A stretch of 64,000 bases of DNA from Tamarix chinensis (GCA_030549775.1 CM060178.1:65152896-65216895); one strand, 5' to 3'. Counted from the stretch's first letter, positions 23,690-35,889 are shown. The notes: generated by a model not told the origin, from the letters alone. Made by a program: numbers and translations.

Positions 23690-24805
23690 CAAACTATTAT
23701 ATACATTATTATCAACTTTAATTTTAATAATATCATATTATTATACTTAATACATATTATCTTATTAATATCTACTTGATTTTACTATACGTAGCTTGAA
23801 CTATTTGATGATGGTTTGATATTCAACCGATTTGTTAAATATATAACACAAGATTATGTCCTTATTTTAAAATAATAAGAGGAAGTTTGATTTAACTTAA
23901 CTTATTGACAAATGTAGTGGAAGTAAAGGAAAGGATTTGTTTAGTAATTTATCTGTTCTTGATATTTAATGACACATTTATATCAATTAAGAAATAAATA
24001 AAAATTAATTAAAATTTATAAGTTTTATGATGAGTATCTTATATGGGTATGTTGTTAGCTTTACATAGTAGGTTAAGATCTGGTAGAATATATTTATGAT
24101 TTGTCTAGCTTATTGAAGATTAGTTTATATATTTTGTAATTTAGATCCTTTCGAGAACAATCTGGATGATAAGATTTAGTGGTTCTCAATTGTAGGTAGT
24201 GAGATGATATACCTTCCACCATATCTATGCATGGCACCACTTGCAGATCTATAGACTCATAGCATATGGTTATATAACAAGCTAGGTCAGTTGTATGTGA
24301 GTGGAGCATCATATAACCCTTTTTATTTCAGATCATTTCATCTACTATTGACCTTGCCTTAGATAGAGCCATGGTTATTGGCTACATCTACTTTTTTGCA
24401 TTGGTTTATCCACCACACCCAAGATTTATTGAGGGTGAGGTATTTCCCAAATAGTATGATAGGATATCGAGAGAGCTGATAGTGACTGATGATGAGTGGA
24501 GGTTTTATCATAGCTTACCTCTAAGTATCGACCCCGATTACCTTAGAGTATATGTGACTAGACTTTCTAGCGATAGTGTGAGGGATCAAATGTCAAATCG
24601 TGATGAGTGGAATTTCAAAGTTAGAGTTATTAGTCGAGCTTGATGAGGCTATCGATGGATTTAGTTTTACAGTTATCAGTTTTTCTTATTGAGATGTTTG
24701 GGCTTTAATAACCTTTTGATATATATAGTTTTAATTCTATAGTATGTATATCTTTTGTAATTTGAACAATTTTACAATGTTTTGCTACGTATGTATGTTT
24801 GTATG

Positions 24806-24870
<65 letters not shown>

Positions 24871-25076
24871 GAACTCTTTCTAATTATGAGCAGTTTGAGT
24901 ATTAATATCTTTTTTAGAAATGTGTTCTTATGATTCGTATATGTATATACAGAATAATATGATATATTTGAGATTAATTCTTTCTAAGCATGAGCGATTT
25001 GTGAATTATTAAACTTATAATTATATTGATTTGTAATAATTACATTTGCGTGGGATATATGTAGATTGAAAAACTA
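23690..25076. other. Element E leader/spacer before TNP2
   Basis: AT-rich, mostly without coding signal. A TA run flanked by ATGT units lies at 24788-24870. One stretch, 24455-24643, is an open 62-codon frame with protein-like composition that I do not recognise; it is listed separately. Confidence 0.45.
24455..24643 (+). pseudogene. Unidentified coding-like fragment
   Basis: The open frame of 62 codons after a TAG at 24452 reads ...TDDEWRFYHSLPLSIDP..., with VYVTRLSSDSVRDQMS further on, ending TGA at 24641. The composition looks like real protein, not AT-driven chance. It lies between the tandem array and the TNP2 gene of element E, where neither A nor B has matching sequence. It could be a captured gene exon or part of an inserted element. 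No function is proposed. Confidence 0.35.
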
Positions 25077-28072
25077 TGGATCGGAAATGGTTGTCTGCAA
25101 ATCGTTTGTCTTGAGAATATAATGAAGGAGTGGAGTTTTTCATCAAGTTTGCAGTTGAACATGTTCATCACTCTAGTAGAATAGTCTATCCTTGTTTGAA
25201 TTGTGCTTATATTCAGCGTGTCAATGCTAATGATTTGAAGATAATTTGTTTGTGTATGAAATTGGTACAAGTTACACTTGTTAGATATGGTATGGTGAAA
25301 TAGAGTCTAAATATGATAATGAGGATGTTAGGAGGGACAGTAGTGGCTCATCATTTGAGAATTATGAGGGATATTCATTAGAGGAGATGACTCAAAAGGT
25401 TGAGGAAAATGTTTGGGATGGTCCAAAAGTGTTTGAGAAGTTATTGAATAACTCAAGGAAACCTTTATACGTTGATTGTAAGACATTTACTCGATTATCC
25501 ACTACTTTAAGGTTATATAACTTAAAAACATGTAACAGATGGAGTGATAAGAGTTTCATAGAATTATTTACACTCGTAAAGGATATGATTCCTAATGACA
25601 ACATTCTACCCGATCATACCTATGGAAAAGAGTTATGAGAAGATACACGTACGCCCTAATTATTGTATTTTATTTCGCAATGACAATGCATCTTTGGATA
25701 GTTGTCCTAATTCTGAATATAAAGCACCATGATACAAGAGGATGAAGGTGTCCGCTAAGGTGTTATGTTATTTTCCTATAATACCAAGATTAAGGAAGAT
25801 GTTTAATGATGTTGAAGATGCCAAGAACTCAGGATGGCATGATAATGAGAAGATAGATGATGGGCTTCTTAGACATCCATCTAACTCTCCATAATAGATG
25901 GCAATTGATGGCTTTTTCTTTAAATTTAGTAAAAAAGCAAGAAATTTGCACCTTAAAATTTTTATGAATAAAATGAATCTACACAATCAAGGCACCTATA
26001 GTTTATGGCCAGTGATTTTGGTTATATACAATCTACCTCCGTACCTCTATATGAAACACAAGTATATGATGTTGTCCTTACTCATTTTGGGGGAAAACCA
26101 ACCGAGAAATGATATTGATGTTTATTTGGCACCTTTGATTGATGATTTAAAGTTCTTATGGGACATGGGCGTTGAAGTATTTGATGCATATAGTGAAAAA
26201 TGGTTTACTTTGAGAGCAATATTATTATGTACTATAAATGATTTTGTGGCATATGACAACTTGTCAAGTTATAGTGTGAAAGGCTATTATGCATGCCCGA
26301 TATACAAAGAGAATACTTTATTTATTCCGCTAACACATGGTCAAAAGACTGTCTTCCTTGAGCATCATAGATGTTTACCGAAGAATCATCATTATCCTAT
26401 GCAAAGAAAAGTGTTCAATAGCTTCCGAGAAGAAGGGAAGGTACCAATCTGGTTAACGAGTCAACAAATGTGCCTGAAGATGAAACATTTGAGTGTTAAG
26501 TTTGGGAAGAAAAATAAAGATAAATGTCCATCAATTTAGTAGAAGAATATTTCAATATTTGTAGACCTTCCTTATTGGGAATTTATATACATGAAACATA
26601 CCCTTGATGTGTGGCATATCAAGAAAAATATATGTGGCAGACTTGTTGGTACATTACTTTATGTTCCACAAAAGACTAAAGATGACATCAATACACGAAT
26701 GGATTAGGAAGAAATGGGTATTAGACAGGAACTGACACCATGATATAATGGAAGAAAAATAAATTTACCACCAGCATGTCATATGATTTCCAGAAAAGAG
26801 AAAATTTCATTTTGTGAATTCTTTAACACTGCAAAGGTTCCGAAAGGGTATTCTTCAAATGTCAAAATGCTTGTGCCGAGGAAAGAGTTCAAACTAATTA
26901 TCATGAAGTCTCATGATTGTCATATTTTGATGTAGCAGTTGTTTTCGATAGCTATATGTGGAATTTTTCCAAAGTGTGTTCAAATTACTATCATAAGACT
27001 TTGTTGGTTCTTTAACTCCATCTACTCTAAAGTCATACATCCTAATAGTTTAGATGCCTTGCAAAGAGGGATTGTGATTACTTTGTGCTAGCTTGAAATA
27101 TATATTTCACCATCATTCTTTAACATTGTGGTACATCTAATTGTTTATTTAGTTTATGAGATAAAAGAACTAGGACCTGTTCATAGGCACTGGATGTACC
27201 CTTTTGAACGGTTTATGAAGTTGATAAAAGGTTATGTGAAGAATCGATATCTGCCAGAAGGATAAATTTTTGGGAATTACCTTGTATAATAGGAAATTGA
27301 GTTTTGCATGAAGTATTTTCCAAATGCTAAATCTCTTGGTATTCTAAAGTCTTAACATGTAGGAAAAATCAAAGGACAGGGTATTAGGGAAAAACAGTTT
27401 GGGCGTGTAGACCCTGAAATGTTTAATAAAGCACATCTATATGTACTACACAGTAGTGATGATGTTCAGTCGTATATTGAGGAACATGTGCTTTCTTTAC
27501 GAATTGAAAATCTATGAAAGACTGAGAAATGGATAATCAATAAACATAATCTTTCCTTTATTAATTGGATAAGAGATCACATCATTCCATTCATCAGACA
27601 TTCCCCAACTTCAATTTCTAAAACCCTACAATAGTCGTCTCAGAAACCTTGTCACGAAATTTTCCATATATATGTTATGTGATCAATAGTTATACTTTTT
27701 AAATAAAACAACAAGATGAGAAGAGTATAATGCAGAATAGTGGGGGTGACTTTTGTGGTTGAGGCAATGCATGTTGCTAGTGTAAAGCAAAATAATCCTA
27801 CCTATGCAAATATGAATTATTATGGTATGACTGAACATATATGGGAGTTAGATTACATTATATTTAACGTCTCTGTATTCAGCTACAGACAGGTTGATAA
27901 TAGGTATGGGGTTAGATATGAAGATGGATTCACATCAGTAGATCTCAATAAGGTAGGGCATAAACAAGACCCATTCATCTTGGCATCAGAAGTGACATAA
28001 ATATTCTTTATCACTAATCCTACTAATAATAGATGGTCTGTGATACTACCTACGAAGAAAAGAAATGCCAAT
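25077..28072 (+). pseudogene. TNP2-type CACTA transposase (Transposase_21), degenerate
   Basis: The ATG at 25077 opens MDRKWLSANRLS followed by a stop and EYNEGVEFFIKFAVEH, the transposase-associated domain that begins plant TNP2 proteins. The next block (25387-25638) has NLKTCNRWSDKSFIELF and MIPNDNILPDHTYGKE. The Transposase_21 core follows at 25690-26540, with WHDNEKIDDGLLRHP, SLWPVILVIYNLPPYL, NDIDVYLAPLIDDLKFL and GYYACPIYKENTL. Downstream, 27055-27265 matches the DUF4218 pattern (ELGPVHRHWMYPFERFMK) and 27740-28072 the DUF4216 pattern (YYGMTEHIWELDYIIF, DGFTSVDLNKVGHK, PFILASEV). In-frame stops occur every few dozen codons and the frame shifts at least near 27660, so no active enzyme can be made. 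In the segment usually reading ASDGMNP in relatives, this copy reads MNKMNL, losing the acidic residue. In active relatives the protein cuts CACTA ends. Confidence 0.88.
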
Positions 28073-28425
28073 GAATGTGATGGTGAAAATGATTCCAATT
28101 GGAATAAAGAGTGTGCCTTAGTTGTGTAAGAAACTCAATTATTGAATAATGGTAACAATAAAATTAATGAGGAGTAAATATATTTTAGAGACGATCATCG
28201 TGAAGTAATATATATATTATATCCTAAAACCAATCCTAAAATAAGGGGGGAAAAGAAGGCAATGAGGGTAATAATATTATAACATATGATGTGTGCTTGT
28301 TATTTTAAACACATGTTTCAACCTTCATCATTAGACATTTATTGTATCAAAAAATAATTTAGTGGTAAATTATGGTCAATACATAACATTCTAACACAAT
28401 TTATTTATTTATCTTTTGTAGAGAT

Positions 28426-29383
28426 ATGGCTAACAAAATAGTTGATAGGGACAGTAGTGATGAACAAGGGAAGAGAGGACCTACTATTATTAGAATCATC
28501 ACGGACATGCAAAATAAAGGATACCTAGTCGATTTGGGATGGAATACTTATAATCTTCTCATTGGCTCTTACGTAGACATGTTCTTGACGTACACTTCAC
28601 TCATAATGCGTAACCGTGTTCCTATCTCTAATAATAATTGGAAGAAGTTTCTAAAGGGTCACAAGGAGCATATTTGCCAGGAATTTACAGTAAATATGTT
28701 ATTTTATTTAATCATTTTTTTATATCAAATGTTATTAATTTTAATATATTAACATCGGTATACATCCTTATGTCTTATTTTACAAAGAGTCTTTAATGTA
28801 CCAAAGACTAGGAAGAAACGACTTCTTAGACACTATGGGGAGCATCTACGAACATTTAGTTCATATTTGGCTTATATAAAAATCTACTGAAAAAGGGATG
28901 ACTCTCTACAGCAGAACCCACCTAAACGATATGGTTTTATTGATCAAGAAAGTTGGAACTAATTTATTGCATATCGTCTTTCAAAGGATTTTAAGGTATT
29001 TGTTAGATAACAATTAAAATTTTTAATTAAGACTTTTTCATTGATATTTAAATAACTATGTGACTATATTTTGGCTTGTAAAATAATAAAAAGTGCCGAA
29101 AATAAGGAGATTGCTAAGCAGAATAAATACCGGCATAATATGGCTCGCAAAGGCTATATAGGCCTTTTGGTATTTGATTTTGATTTATCTATTTACATGT
29201 AACAGTCTAATATTATAATAATATTGTTAATGTAAGATTATTTTTTGATTTACAGCTCCTAGCCCAAGACATGGATCCATATACCTTGTCCATCAATATT
29301 GATATATTACGAAAGAAGGCTAGAGTAACAAAAGATAGATATATTAATGAAGAAGTAGATGTTGCTGCCAAAACAATGATAAG
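28426..29383 (+). pseudogene. Second CACTA gene, element E: 5' exons (Transposase_24)
   Basis: Exon 1 runs from ATG 28426 to 28689 and is open: MANKIVDRDSSDEQGKRG..., WNTYNLLIGSYVDMFLTY, CQEFT, with donor GT at 28690. Exon 2 (about 28785-28994) carries RVFNVPKTRKKRLLRHYG and QQNPPKRYGFIDQESW but has TGA near 28887 and TAA near 28961. Exon 3 (29085-29170) reads NKEIAKQNKYRHNMARKGY. Exon 4 (29256-29383) reads LLAQDMDPYTLSINIDIL. The gene then runs into LTR sequence; the coiled-coil, TNP1-like and protease parts are missing except for the piece at 31460. It lies about 350 bp after the TNP2 gene in the same direction, the usual two-gene CACTA order. Confidence 0.8.
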
Positions 29384-29439
29384 TTTGTAGATATCTAGAT
29401 GCACTTTACTTATAAAATACTATTTATATATGTAAAATT

Positions 29440-31454
29440 TTAAGTTTAACCTTGTATGATATTCTTATAAATTATATTTAGGTCCTAAATGCATTTAAAT
29501 GTAAATCTAGAAATTTTGGTTTACTTTTATTTGTGTTTGTTATCCCTTTTCAATTTTATATGCAAAATATATAATTAAGGTATGCTAGCAAATATCATAT
29601 CATATACGTCTTAAAAATTATGTAAAATTACATTTAGGTTTTAAATGAGTAAATAAGATGATTTGGAAAGTTTTTAATATTAGGAATAATTTTGGTATTT
29701 ATATTAGTAATTACCTTATAAGATTGTTAATTAACCATTATTCCAATATTTTTTATATAAAAAAATTGTTATAAATTCATAGAATTTTACATGTGAGTTT
29801 CAAATATTATTTTAAGGGATTTCATAATTTTTTGTAATTTTATGAGCTTGTGTGCTATTTTTATTAATTTTATCCTCTTTATTGATCTTTCCACCACTAA
29901 AAATATTATATAAATCCTAAAATTACTTTTCATGCATGAAATTACTTCCCTACACTTCCATGATCAAATTTTGTACCAAGTCGACCATTATCTTATTCAT
30001 TCAACAACATTTTGAGCTTAAGTTACTTTCATACACTTTCTACCTATGCTAGTTGTGTCACTTTGGCTTTTCTTGCACTCTACCTTCTTCTCTTGCATTC
30101 CCCATGCTTAAAGATGACCTTGAAACTTCACACCATCACCTCCCTTATCCCTTAGTTGATTGATTGGTTTTCATAACATTATTAAACCTAAATACACTCC
30201 ACAACCTTATATAGTCAACTACCTTGTGCTTTATCATTCAAGTGTTAAACAAGATACCTCTCCCCCCCTCTTGTGGCTGTATATTTTTGGTTCCTTTCTC
30301 CCCTAATTATACCCCATTTATCTTTCTTTGTTTTCATTCATCATTTCTCTCATTTTTGCCTCTTGATTGCTCCCACCTTTCTCTTCATTTTAGTTACTTT
30401 TGCTAAGTATTCTTAAGCTTTGTTGAGCTTATAACCAAGACCCATCCTCCTCTCTTTATACTGATTCTCTTGTTTTCACTTCTATATTTCCTTCTATCTA
30501 GCCTTTATTTATTTTTAAATAAGTAAAGAAGGTTAGATTTTTGGTTAAATTGTGAAGTTATCATCCTTTATCTTCTCCTCTCGTGTCTCCATCTTTTGAA
30601 GGTGTTGATATTCTTTTGGGGATTCATTGTATTCTTTTACTATTTTTGCTTGGAAAGAGGTAACTCATATGCTATTACTAAATATATAAAAATCCTGTGA
30701 TATCATGCTTAAAGTTTCTTATATGAGTTATTATATGAGTAAAATGGTGTATATATTACATGTATAAATCAAGCATGAGTTATTATACAAGTAGAATGGT
30801 GTATGTATCACATATATAATTGAGCATGAATTATGTTAAGAGTGGAATGGTGCATTGATCATATGTATAGTTGAGTATTATAATCATAAGCTAGAGATCT
30901 ATATATCTTATGTGTACCATGTTTCCTCTCATGAGTTAGGTAGTCTTGATCTACTCAGTACTAGACACGTACTAATACTACCTTGGTTGATTGGGTCCTG
31001 TGATGATCCATTGATGGCGGGGAGTAGACCTTTTGTGTAGGTTTTACATTGTATATTGTTTTTGGATTGAAATATTGGCTCGATAGAGTAGGCAATCCAA
31101 AGTTTGATCCGTCAGAATTTGTCCTTATTTATCTGTATTCATTTTTGGAAGATTTCAAGTGTTGTATTAAATTTTCAAGGGAGTTGGAATTGCATTTTAA
31201 TTTCCCATTACTTTGATAAGCTTTTAAAATCTATAATTATTTCATAGGTTTCCATTGATTTATCCAGTGATGATTTTATTTAGTAAAACTATTCACTTGC
31301 CATCTGCATGTAAAGATCTACTTGTGGGAGTTTATTCTCACTACATAGATGTTGGTTGAATTTTGTTTGGATAGGTTTTCCAAATTGTATTTTAGATTCC
31401 ACATTATTCTTTTAAATGATAAATTTTTCAGGAGTAAAATTTGGGGGTATTACA
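29440..31454 (+). mobile_element. L1-family LTR inside CACTA element E
   Basis: It ends AATTTGGGGGTATTACA at 31454. The 30880-31150 part (GATCTACTCAGTACTAGACACG, TTGATTGGGTCCTGTGATGATCC) matches the minus-strand L1 LTR at 37380-37560 in reverse. The left boundary is uncertain: CACTA coding sequence ends at about 29383 and the LTR is recognisable by 29740. No target duplication was found, and about 1 kb of the CACTA gene is missing across the insertion, so it was probably followed by deletion. The open frames at 30224 and 31349 are not genes. Confidence 0.7.
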
Positions 31455-31459
31455 CCGCC

Positions 31460-31568
31460 AACATTGGTTGTTATCCTGACTATGTTGAGAAAGACAATGC
31501 TACTTACATGGTATCGATGATTGACATAAGTGACATTTATAATCAGGAATAGATGTCAACCATAAGGG
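31460..31568 (+). pseudogene. Second CACTA gene fragment between two LTRs
   Basis: The stretch reads ...YPDYVEKDNATYMVSMID then ISDIYNQE and a stop. It matches the exon before the protease core in copies A (12050-11930 in reverse) and C (33820-33700 in reverse), where it reads GRDDATYMVSTADINDIYNQ. It marks the continuation of element E beyond the LTR at 29440-31454. Confidence 0.8.
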
Positions 31569-32119
31569 TTTCCATCATTTCAATATTTTATATACCAAAC
31601 TTTGTTTTAAATTCATGAAATTTTATGTGTGAGTTTAAAATATTATTTTAAGGTTTTCCATAAATTTTCTTAATTTTATGAACTTGTTTGCTATTATTAG
31701 TAATTTTATCCTCTTTATTGATATTTCCTACACTAAAAATAATATATAAATCCTAAAAGTACTATTCATGCACAAAATTACTTCCCTACACTTCCATTAT
31801 TAGATTTTGTATCAATTTGATCATTATCTTATTCACTAAACTAAAATTTGAGCCAAAATCGGTTTCATGCACTTTCTACATATGTTGGTTGTGTCATTTT
31901 GACTTTTCTTGCATTCCACCATCTTCACTTGTATTCCCCATGCTTAAATCAGACCTTGGACTTGCACACCATCAACTCCCCCATCCCTTGACTGATTTCT
32001 TGTTTTTCATAATTTCATTCAACCTAAATACACTCCACTACTGTACACACTTAACCATCTTATCCTTTATCAAGTGTTGAAAAAAAATATCTCTCCCCCT
32101 TTTGTGGATGCATGTTCTA
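31569..32119 (+). mobile_element. L1-family LTR, first part (split by element C)
   Basis: From about 31575 the sequence follows the neighbouring LTR from 29735 (AAATTCATGAAATTTTATGTG, TTTTATCCTCTTTATTGAT, ACTTCCCTACACTTCCAT). It is interrupted at CTA (32117-32119) by CACTA element C and resumes at 35890. It lacks roughly the first 300 bp present in the other copy. Confidence 0.78.
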
Positions 32120-32929
32120 CACTACCACAGAAAGGGGTTTTAATAACGGTTATTTTATAGTTTTAATAACGGTTTTCAACCGTTATTGAATTGCCTGTTA
32201 TTAAATCTTTAATAACAGTTCATAACCGTCATAAAAAATACACAAAAACCCACAAATATGTGCGTAAACCTCATATTTAATAACGGTTTTTACTTAAAAC
32301 CATTGTTAAAAAGGAGCTTTTAATAACGGTTCTTATGAAAACCGTTATTAAAACATAGGTTTTAATAACAGTTCTTATTAAAACCGTTATTAAAACTCTA
32401 GTTTTTTTTTGTTTGATTTTTGCAATTTTGTTCCTGCCCACATACACAGTTGTATGTTCAAATAATTACCAAATCTGCATTGTGAAACAACATCAATTGA
32501 TAACAAATCTGCAGTCACACCATAATTTCAATCAATCCCTTGTTAATACACTCGACATATATACTCAAGAATCAAAATTAGTAGGCATACCACAACTTGG
32601 TAGCTTTACACCCCAAAGTAAAATGTCCATAAATATAGCTTAGAAGACTTAAAGACATAGACAAAATACGAACCTAAACATGCATGTAGAATATATATAT
32701 CTCTACCTAATACCGAATGAATGAGTTCACATACTTGGCCCATTGCTCTCTCACTTCATCAATTTCTTCAACATTGTATTATTGGCCTTGTGCATAATCA
32801 TCGGTGAAAAACTACAAATCCCAAGATTTGATTAATATACAGTTAGCACTTACGTCAAGTACCAAACATATATGTCATGATTCATTAATGAAAAAATATC
32901 GAAAAGAAAACATACATGGCTTGGATCTA

Positions 32930-34800
32930 TTTTGGACTATCACATCCATTGCTCTACATACATAGTATCCACAATCTTTGTCGTTTTGCTCTTGTGGATA
33001 CTGTCAAATAAATTCAGTTAGCTCTCTCACTATTAGATATTAATTTTAATTAAAATAAAATACGAAATAGTTGCCTTCCTACTTACTATGATAGGCTCGT
33101 ATTGAACATTCTTTGGGTCTGGGATACCATTCCCACCTCTCCTTTGATATGCTGTCCATAGTTCCCTAATAAATAGAGTTGGATACACTATATTGTAAGT
33201 ACGCATATATACCTCAAATAATGAAAGCTAGGCTAATATATGTATAAATAAGGTAATGAAGTAAGAAGTGAAAAGTATACTAACATGTCGATAAATTCCT
33301 TCCCTCCACGATGAGCAACTTTAAAAGGCACGTCATAGGTTCGAAGGGAATCAAACTCATAGACTTTATTAAGATCAGGTCGGACAGCGTACAAAACCCA
33401 ATGTTCAGTTGCGAGGTGAGGAATGAGATAGAGCTAGTTGTGTCCCTCAATCAAAATGTGATCCACCAAATAGTTTATGTGCCTACCCTCTCTTATTGTA
33501 CTACTGTTAGCTATGTAGTATGGCCACACAAACACAATAGAGGACCTCATTTCCTCCATCGCAGCTCGAGTAGCTACCAACCTATGGATGACAAAAACAA
33601 TACATATTTGTTAATAAATAATAACTCATATAAGAGGTCATAAAAATTCCAATTGTATAAGTTAAGAGTACTAAAATCTCAAAATGAAATAATACTTACG
33701 TAACATAGACGGCGACACTTATGGTTGAGATCCATTCTTGATTATAAATGTCGTTTATGTCAGCCGTCGATACCATGTAAGTAGCATCATCCCTCCCAAC
33801 ATACTCAGGACGACAATCAATGAAAATATAATTGTCCCTGAGGTAGTTTTGGGCATTAAAATATAATATAGCTAATGCTGGTGGAGGTTGGCTTTGCTGA
33901 TCTGAAGAAGGAATCTTTTGTGGGGCAACTGATTTTTCAGATTTAGCTCTCTTTCCTTTAGCAACGCCCTGTTTTGTGTTGCTCGTTCTGCTAGTACCTC
34001 TCTTGGTTTTACTAGCATAAGCAGTATTCTTTTTTGATTCCTTAATTGATAATATTAAACAAAATATATATTGAGCATATAAATATATATATATATGAAA
34101 AAGGTATATATAGTGTAACTATTAAACAAGGTCCAATGAAGATGTCAAATGTCAATACCTCTTCAGTAGTGAGACATATTTGATCCGCAGGCAAAGCCAC
34201 AAAGCTTCCATGAGCTTCTAGTACTGTGGTTACCTCATCGCCCTTTTTATAACAAGATAAGTATGCACTGCCAATGATTGGAGTGTCAATACTTACCGGC
34301 TTTATATTTAGGGCTAAATTGTACCTGTAGATTGTCTGCGTTTCGGTACTGTGACTGATGCGGACCCTTCCTTTCGCCAAAATTGTAGAAAGGTCATTCG
34401 CTAATAAGTCACATTTATGCAAACCATAAACAAAAATATAACACATTATTAATAATTTATTACACCGAATACATTTAATAATAATTCATAGTTTGTAATG
34501 CTTACCTCGGGAAGAGTAGAAAGAAATGCATCAGCTTCACAACTATCTCTGACGCTATTTACATTGGGTATGTGAAGCTGATCATGGTCTACTGAATTGG
34601 ATGGCTTATACCCTTGAGATTTAATAAATGACAACTCTTGCTCCATTGTTGCCATCCGTTCAAATGCCACGTTCAATTTTTGGGTGAGGATGGCGACTTG
34701 CTCATTAGTGCTACAAGAACCACGAGATCGACCACATATGCTCGTTCTCCTAACACCCAATCCAAGGCCCCTGTGTCTTTCAAGGTGTTCTACAATTCCT
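32930..34800 (-). pseudogene. Second CACTA gene, copy C: 3' exons with best-preserved Ulp1-like module
   Basis: The remaining exons run 34800-34507 (STNEQVAILTQKLNVAFE, then the FERMATMEQELSF coil and GYKPSNSVDHDQLHIPNV), 34425-34160 (TNP1-like: LAKGRVRISHSTETQ, IIGSAYLSCYKKGDEV, GSFVALPADQICL), 34045-33697 (ASKTKRGTSRTSNTKQGVAKG basic linker; YFNAQNYLRDNYIFIDCRPE), 33580-33290 (HWVLYAVRPDLNKVYEFDSL) and 33010-32940 (KDCGYYVCR). The HW, FDSL and DCGYY segments are the His, Asp and Cys positions of C48 (Ulp1-type SUMO) proteases. Faults: exons 1-4 deleted, the acceptor before the TNP1-like exon changed from CAG to TAT near 34426, and one in-frame TAG before LYLIPHLATEHW near 33435. Confidence 0.8.
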
Positions 34801-34861
34801 ATAGCATTATATTATCAATACGAATCATGCTTAGAAAGAATTAATCTCAAATGTATCATGC

Positions 34862-34864
<3 letters not shown>

Positions 34865-34910
<46 letters not shown>
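34865..34910. repeat. (TA)n microsatellite
   Basis: A run of about 23 TA units in element C, at the place equivalent to 14230-14265 in copy A. Confidence 0.95.
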
Positions 34911-34911
<1 letters not shown>

Positions 34912-35889
34912 GAATCATGCTAACACGTTTCGAAAAAGATATTAATACTAACATTCATATTATATATATATGTAAAGGTCTCGGCCAACACATGCATTTG
35001 TTAATATATAACAATAACGCAAAAATTCAACAACAAACAACAAAATTTTCTGCCAACACATTCAACAACACATTTTCGAATGACAAACCACAATCTTTCA
35101 ATAACAAACAAACAAAACCCTGTAGCAACATGCATGCATTTATATATACATACATATTTAAGTAGATAAAAAGTTACGAGAGGAAGAACAAATTCATACA
35201 TAAAGTGAGTAAGCTACAAATACGATGGTGAGAATGTTGAGAGAGGCAAGGGCTTCAAACACGACGGTGGATGAAGGTGCAAGTGCTAGCTAGCTTTGGA
35301 ACAATGACAACATGCACATGTAGAGCCGACAATGGCAGAGGCGTGGTGTAGAGTGGGCGGTACGAGGGTTTCCTTTACTTGAGAGGAGCCTGTGTGGTGG
35401 TGCGAGTTGGAGGTGCACAGTGTGGTGGTGCAAGGGTTTGCAAGGAGAAGGAGAGAAAAATATCGAAGTAGCAGAGAGTCTGAAAACTTTGGTACGAAAC
35501 AGAACTGAGTGAAATAAAAGTTTGATTTTGGGGTTTTAATAATGGTTCCTAAGAGAATAGTTGTTAAAAAGAGGATTTAATAACGGTTCCTGAGAGAACC
35601 ATTATTAAAACATCTTTTAATAACGGTTCTTCCAGGAACTGTCATTAAAAGCTTCTGATTTTTTACAACGGTTCTAATATGAATCGTTATTAAATCATCT
35701 TTTAATAACGGTTTACATAAAACCGTTATTAAAACATCCGTCCAAGTTTTAACGTTGCCCTTTTATTAACGGTTTTTAACTAGAACCGTTATCAAAACTC
35801 TTCCGGCCATTAATTTTTATGCATTTGACAACGGTTTTTGAGCTACCGTTATTAATGTCCCGTTATTATTTCCGGTTTTCGTAGTAGTG

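Larger units (their letters stand above)
21628..31568 (+). mobile_element. CACTA element E with TNP2 gene (interrupted)
   Basis: The left terminus CACTAGTACGAAAATGG at 21628 corresponds to the right ends of A-C in reverse. A decayed subterminal array (21690-21905), CT-rich leader (21925-22260), TA microsatellites and a ~190-bp tandem array with TTAGGG motifs (22902-23668) follow. Then come the TNP2 transposase pseudogene (25077-28072) and the second gene (28426-29383). An L1 LTR interrupts at about 29440-31454. After it a 109-bp piece of the second gene (31460-31568) follows before another LTR; the right end was not found. It is the only copy here with the transposase gene, so it best represents the autonomous organisation. 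Confidence 0.85.
32120..35889 (-). mobile_element. Complete CACTA element C
   Basis: This 3,770-bp element starts CACTACCACAGAAAGGGG and ends GGTTTTCGTAGTAGTG. It is flanked by CTA at 32117-32119 and 35890-35892. Subterminal AATAACGGTT arrays lie at 32135-32400 and 35540-35870. Relative to copy A it lacks about 1.2 kb containing exons 1-4 and part of exon 5 of the second gene (junction near 34800, where TTCCTATAGCATTATATTATC joins sequence that in A is at 12990 and 14175). The telomere-like block and one microsatellite block (A 14303-14755) are also missing. Confidence 0.95.

Noticed and set aside
28426..28752. Single-exon host gene of 108 codons
   Set aside because: It is exon 1 of the second CACTA gene read past its splice donor at 28690; copies A and B show the same exon.
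33311..33643. Plus-strand 110-codon frame
   Set aside because: It is antisense to the Ulp1-like exons of element C, which explain the low stop density.
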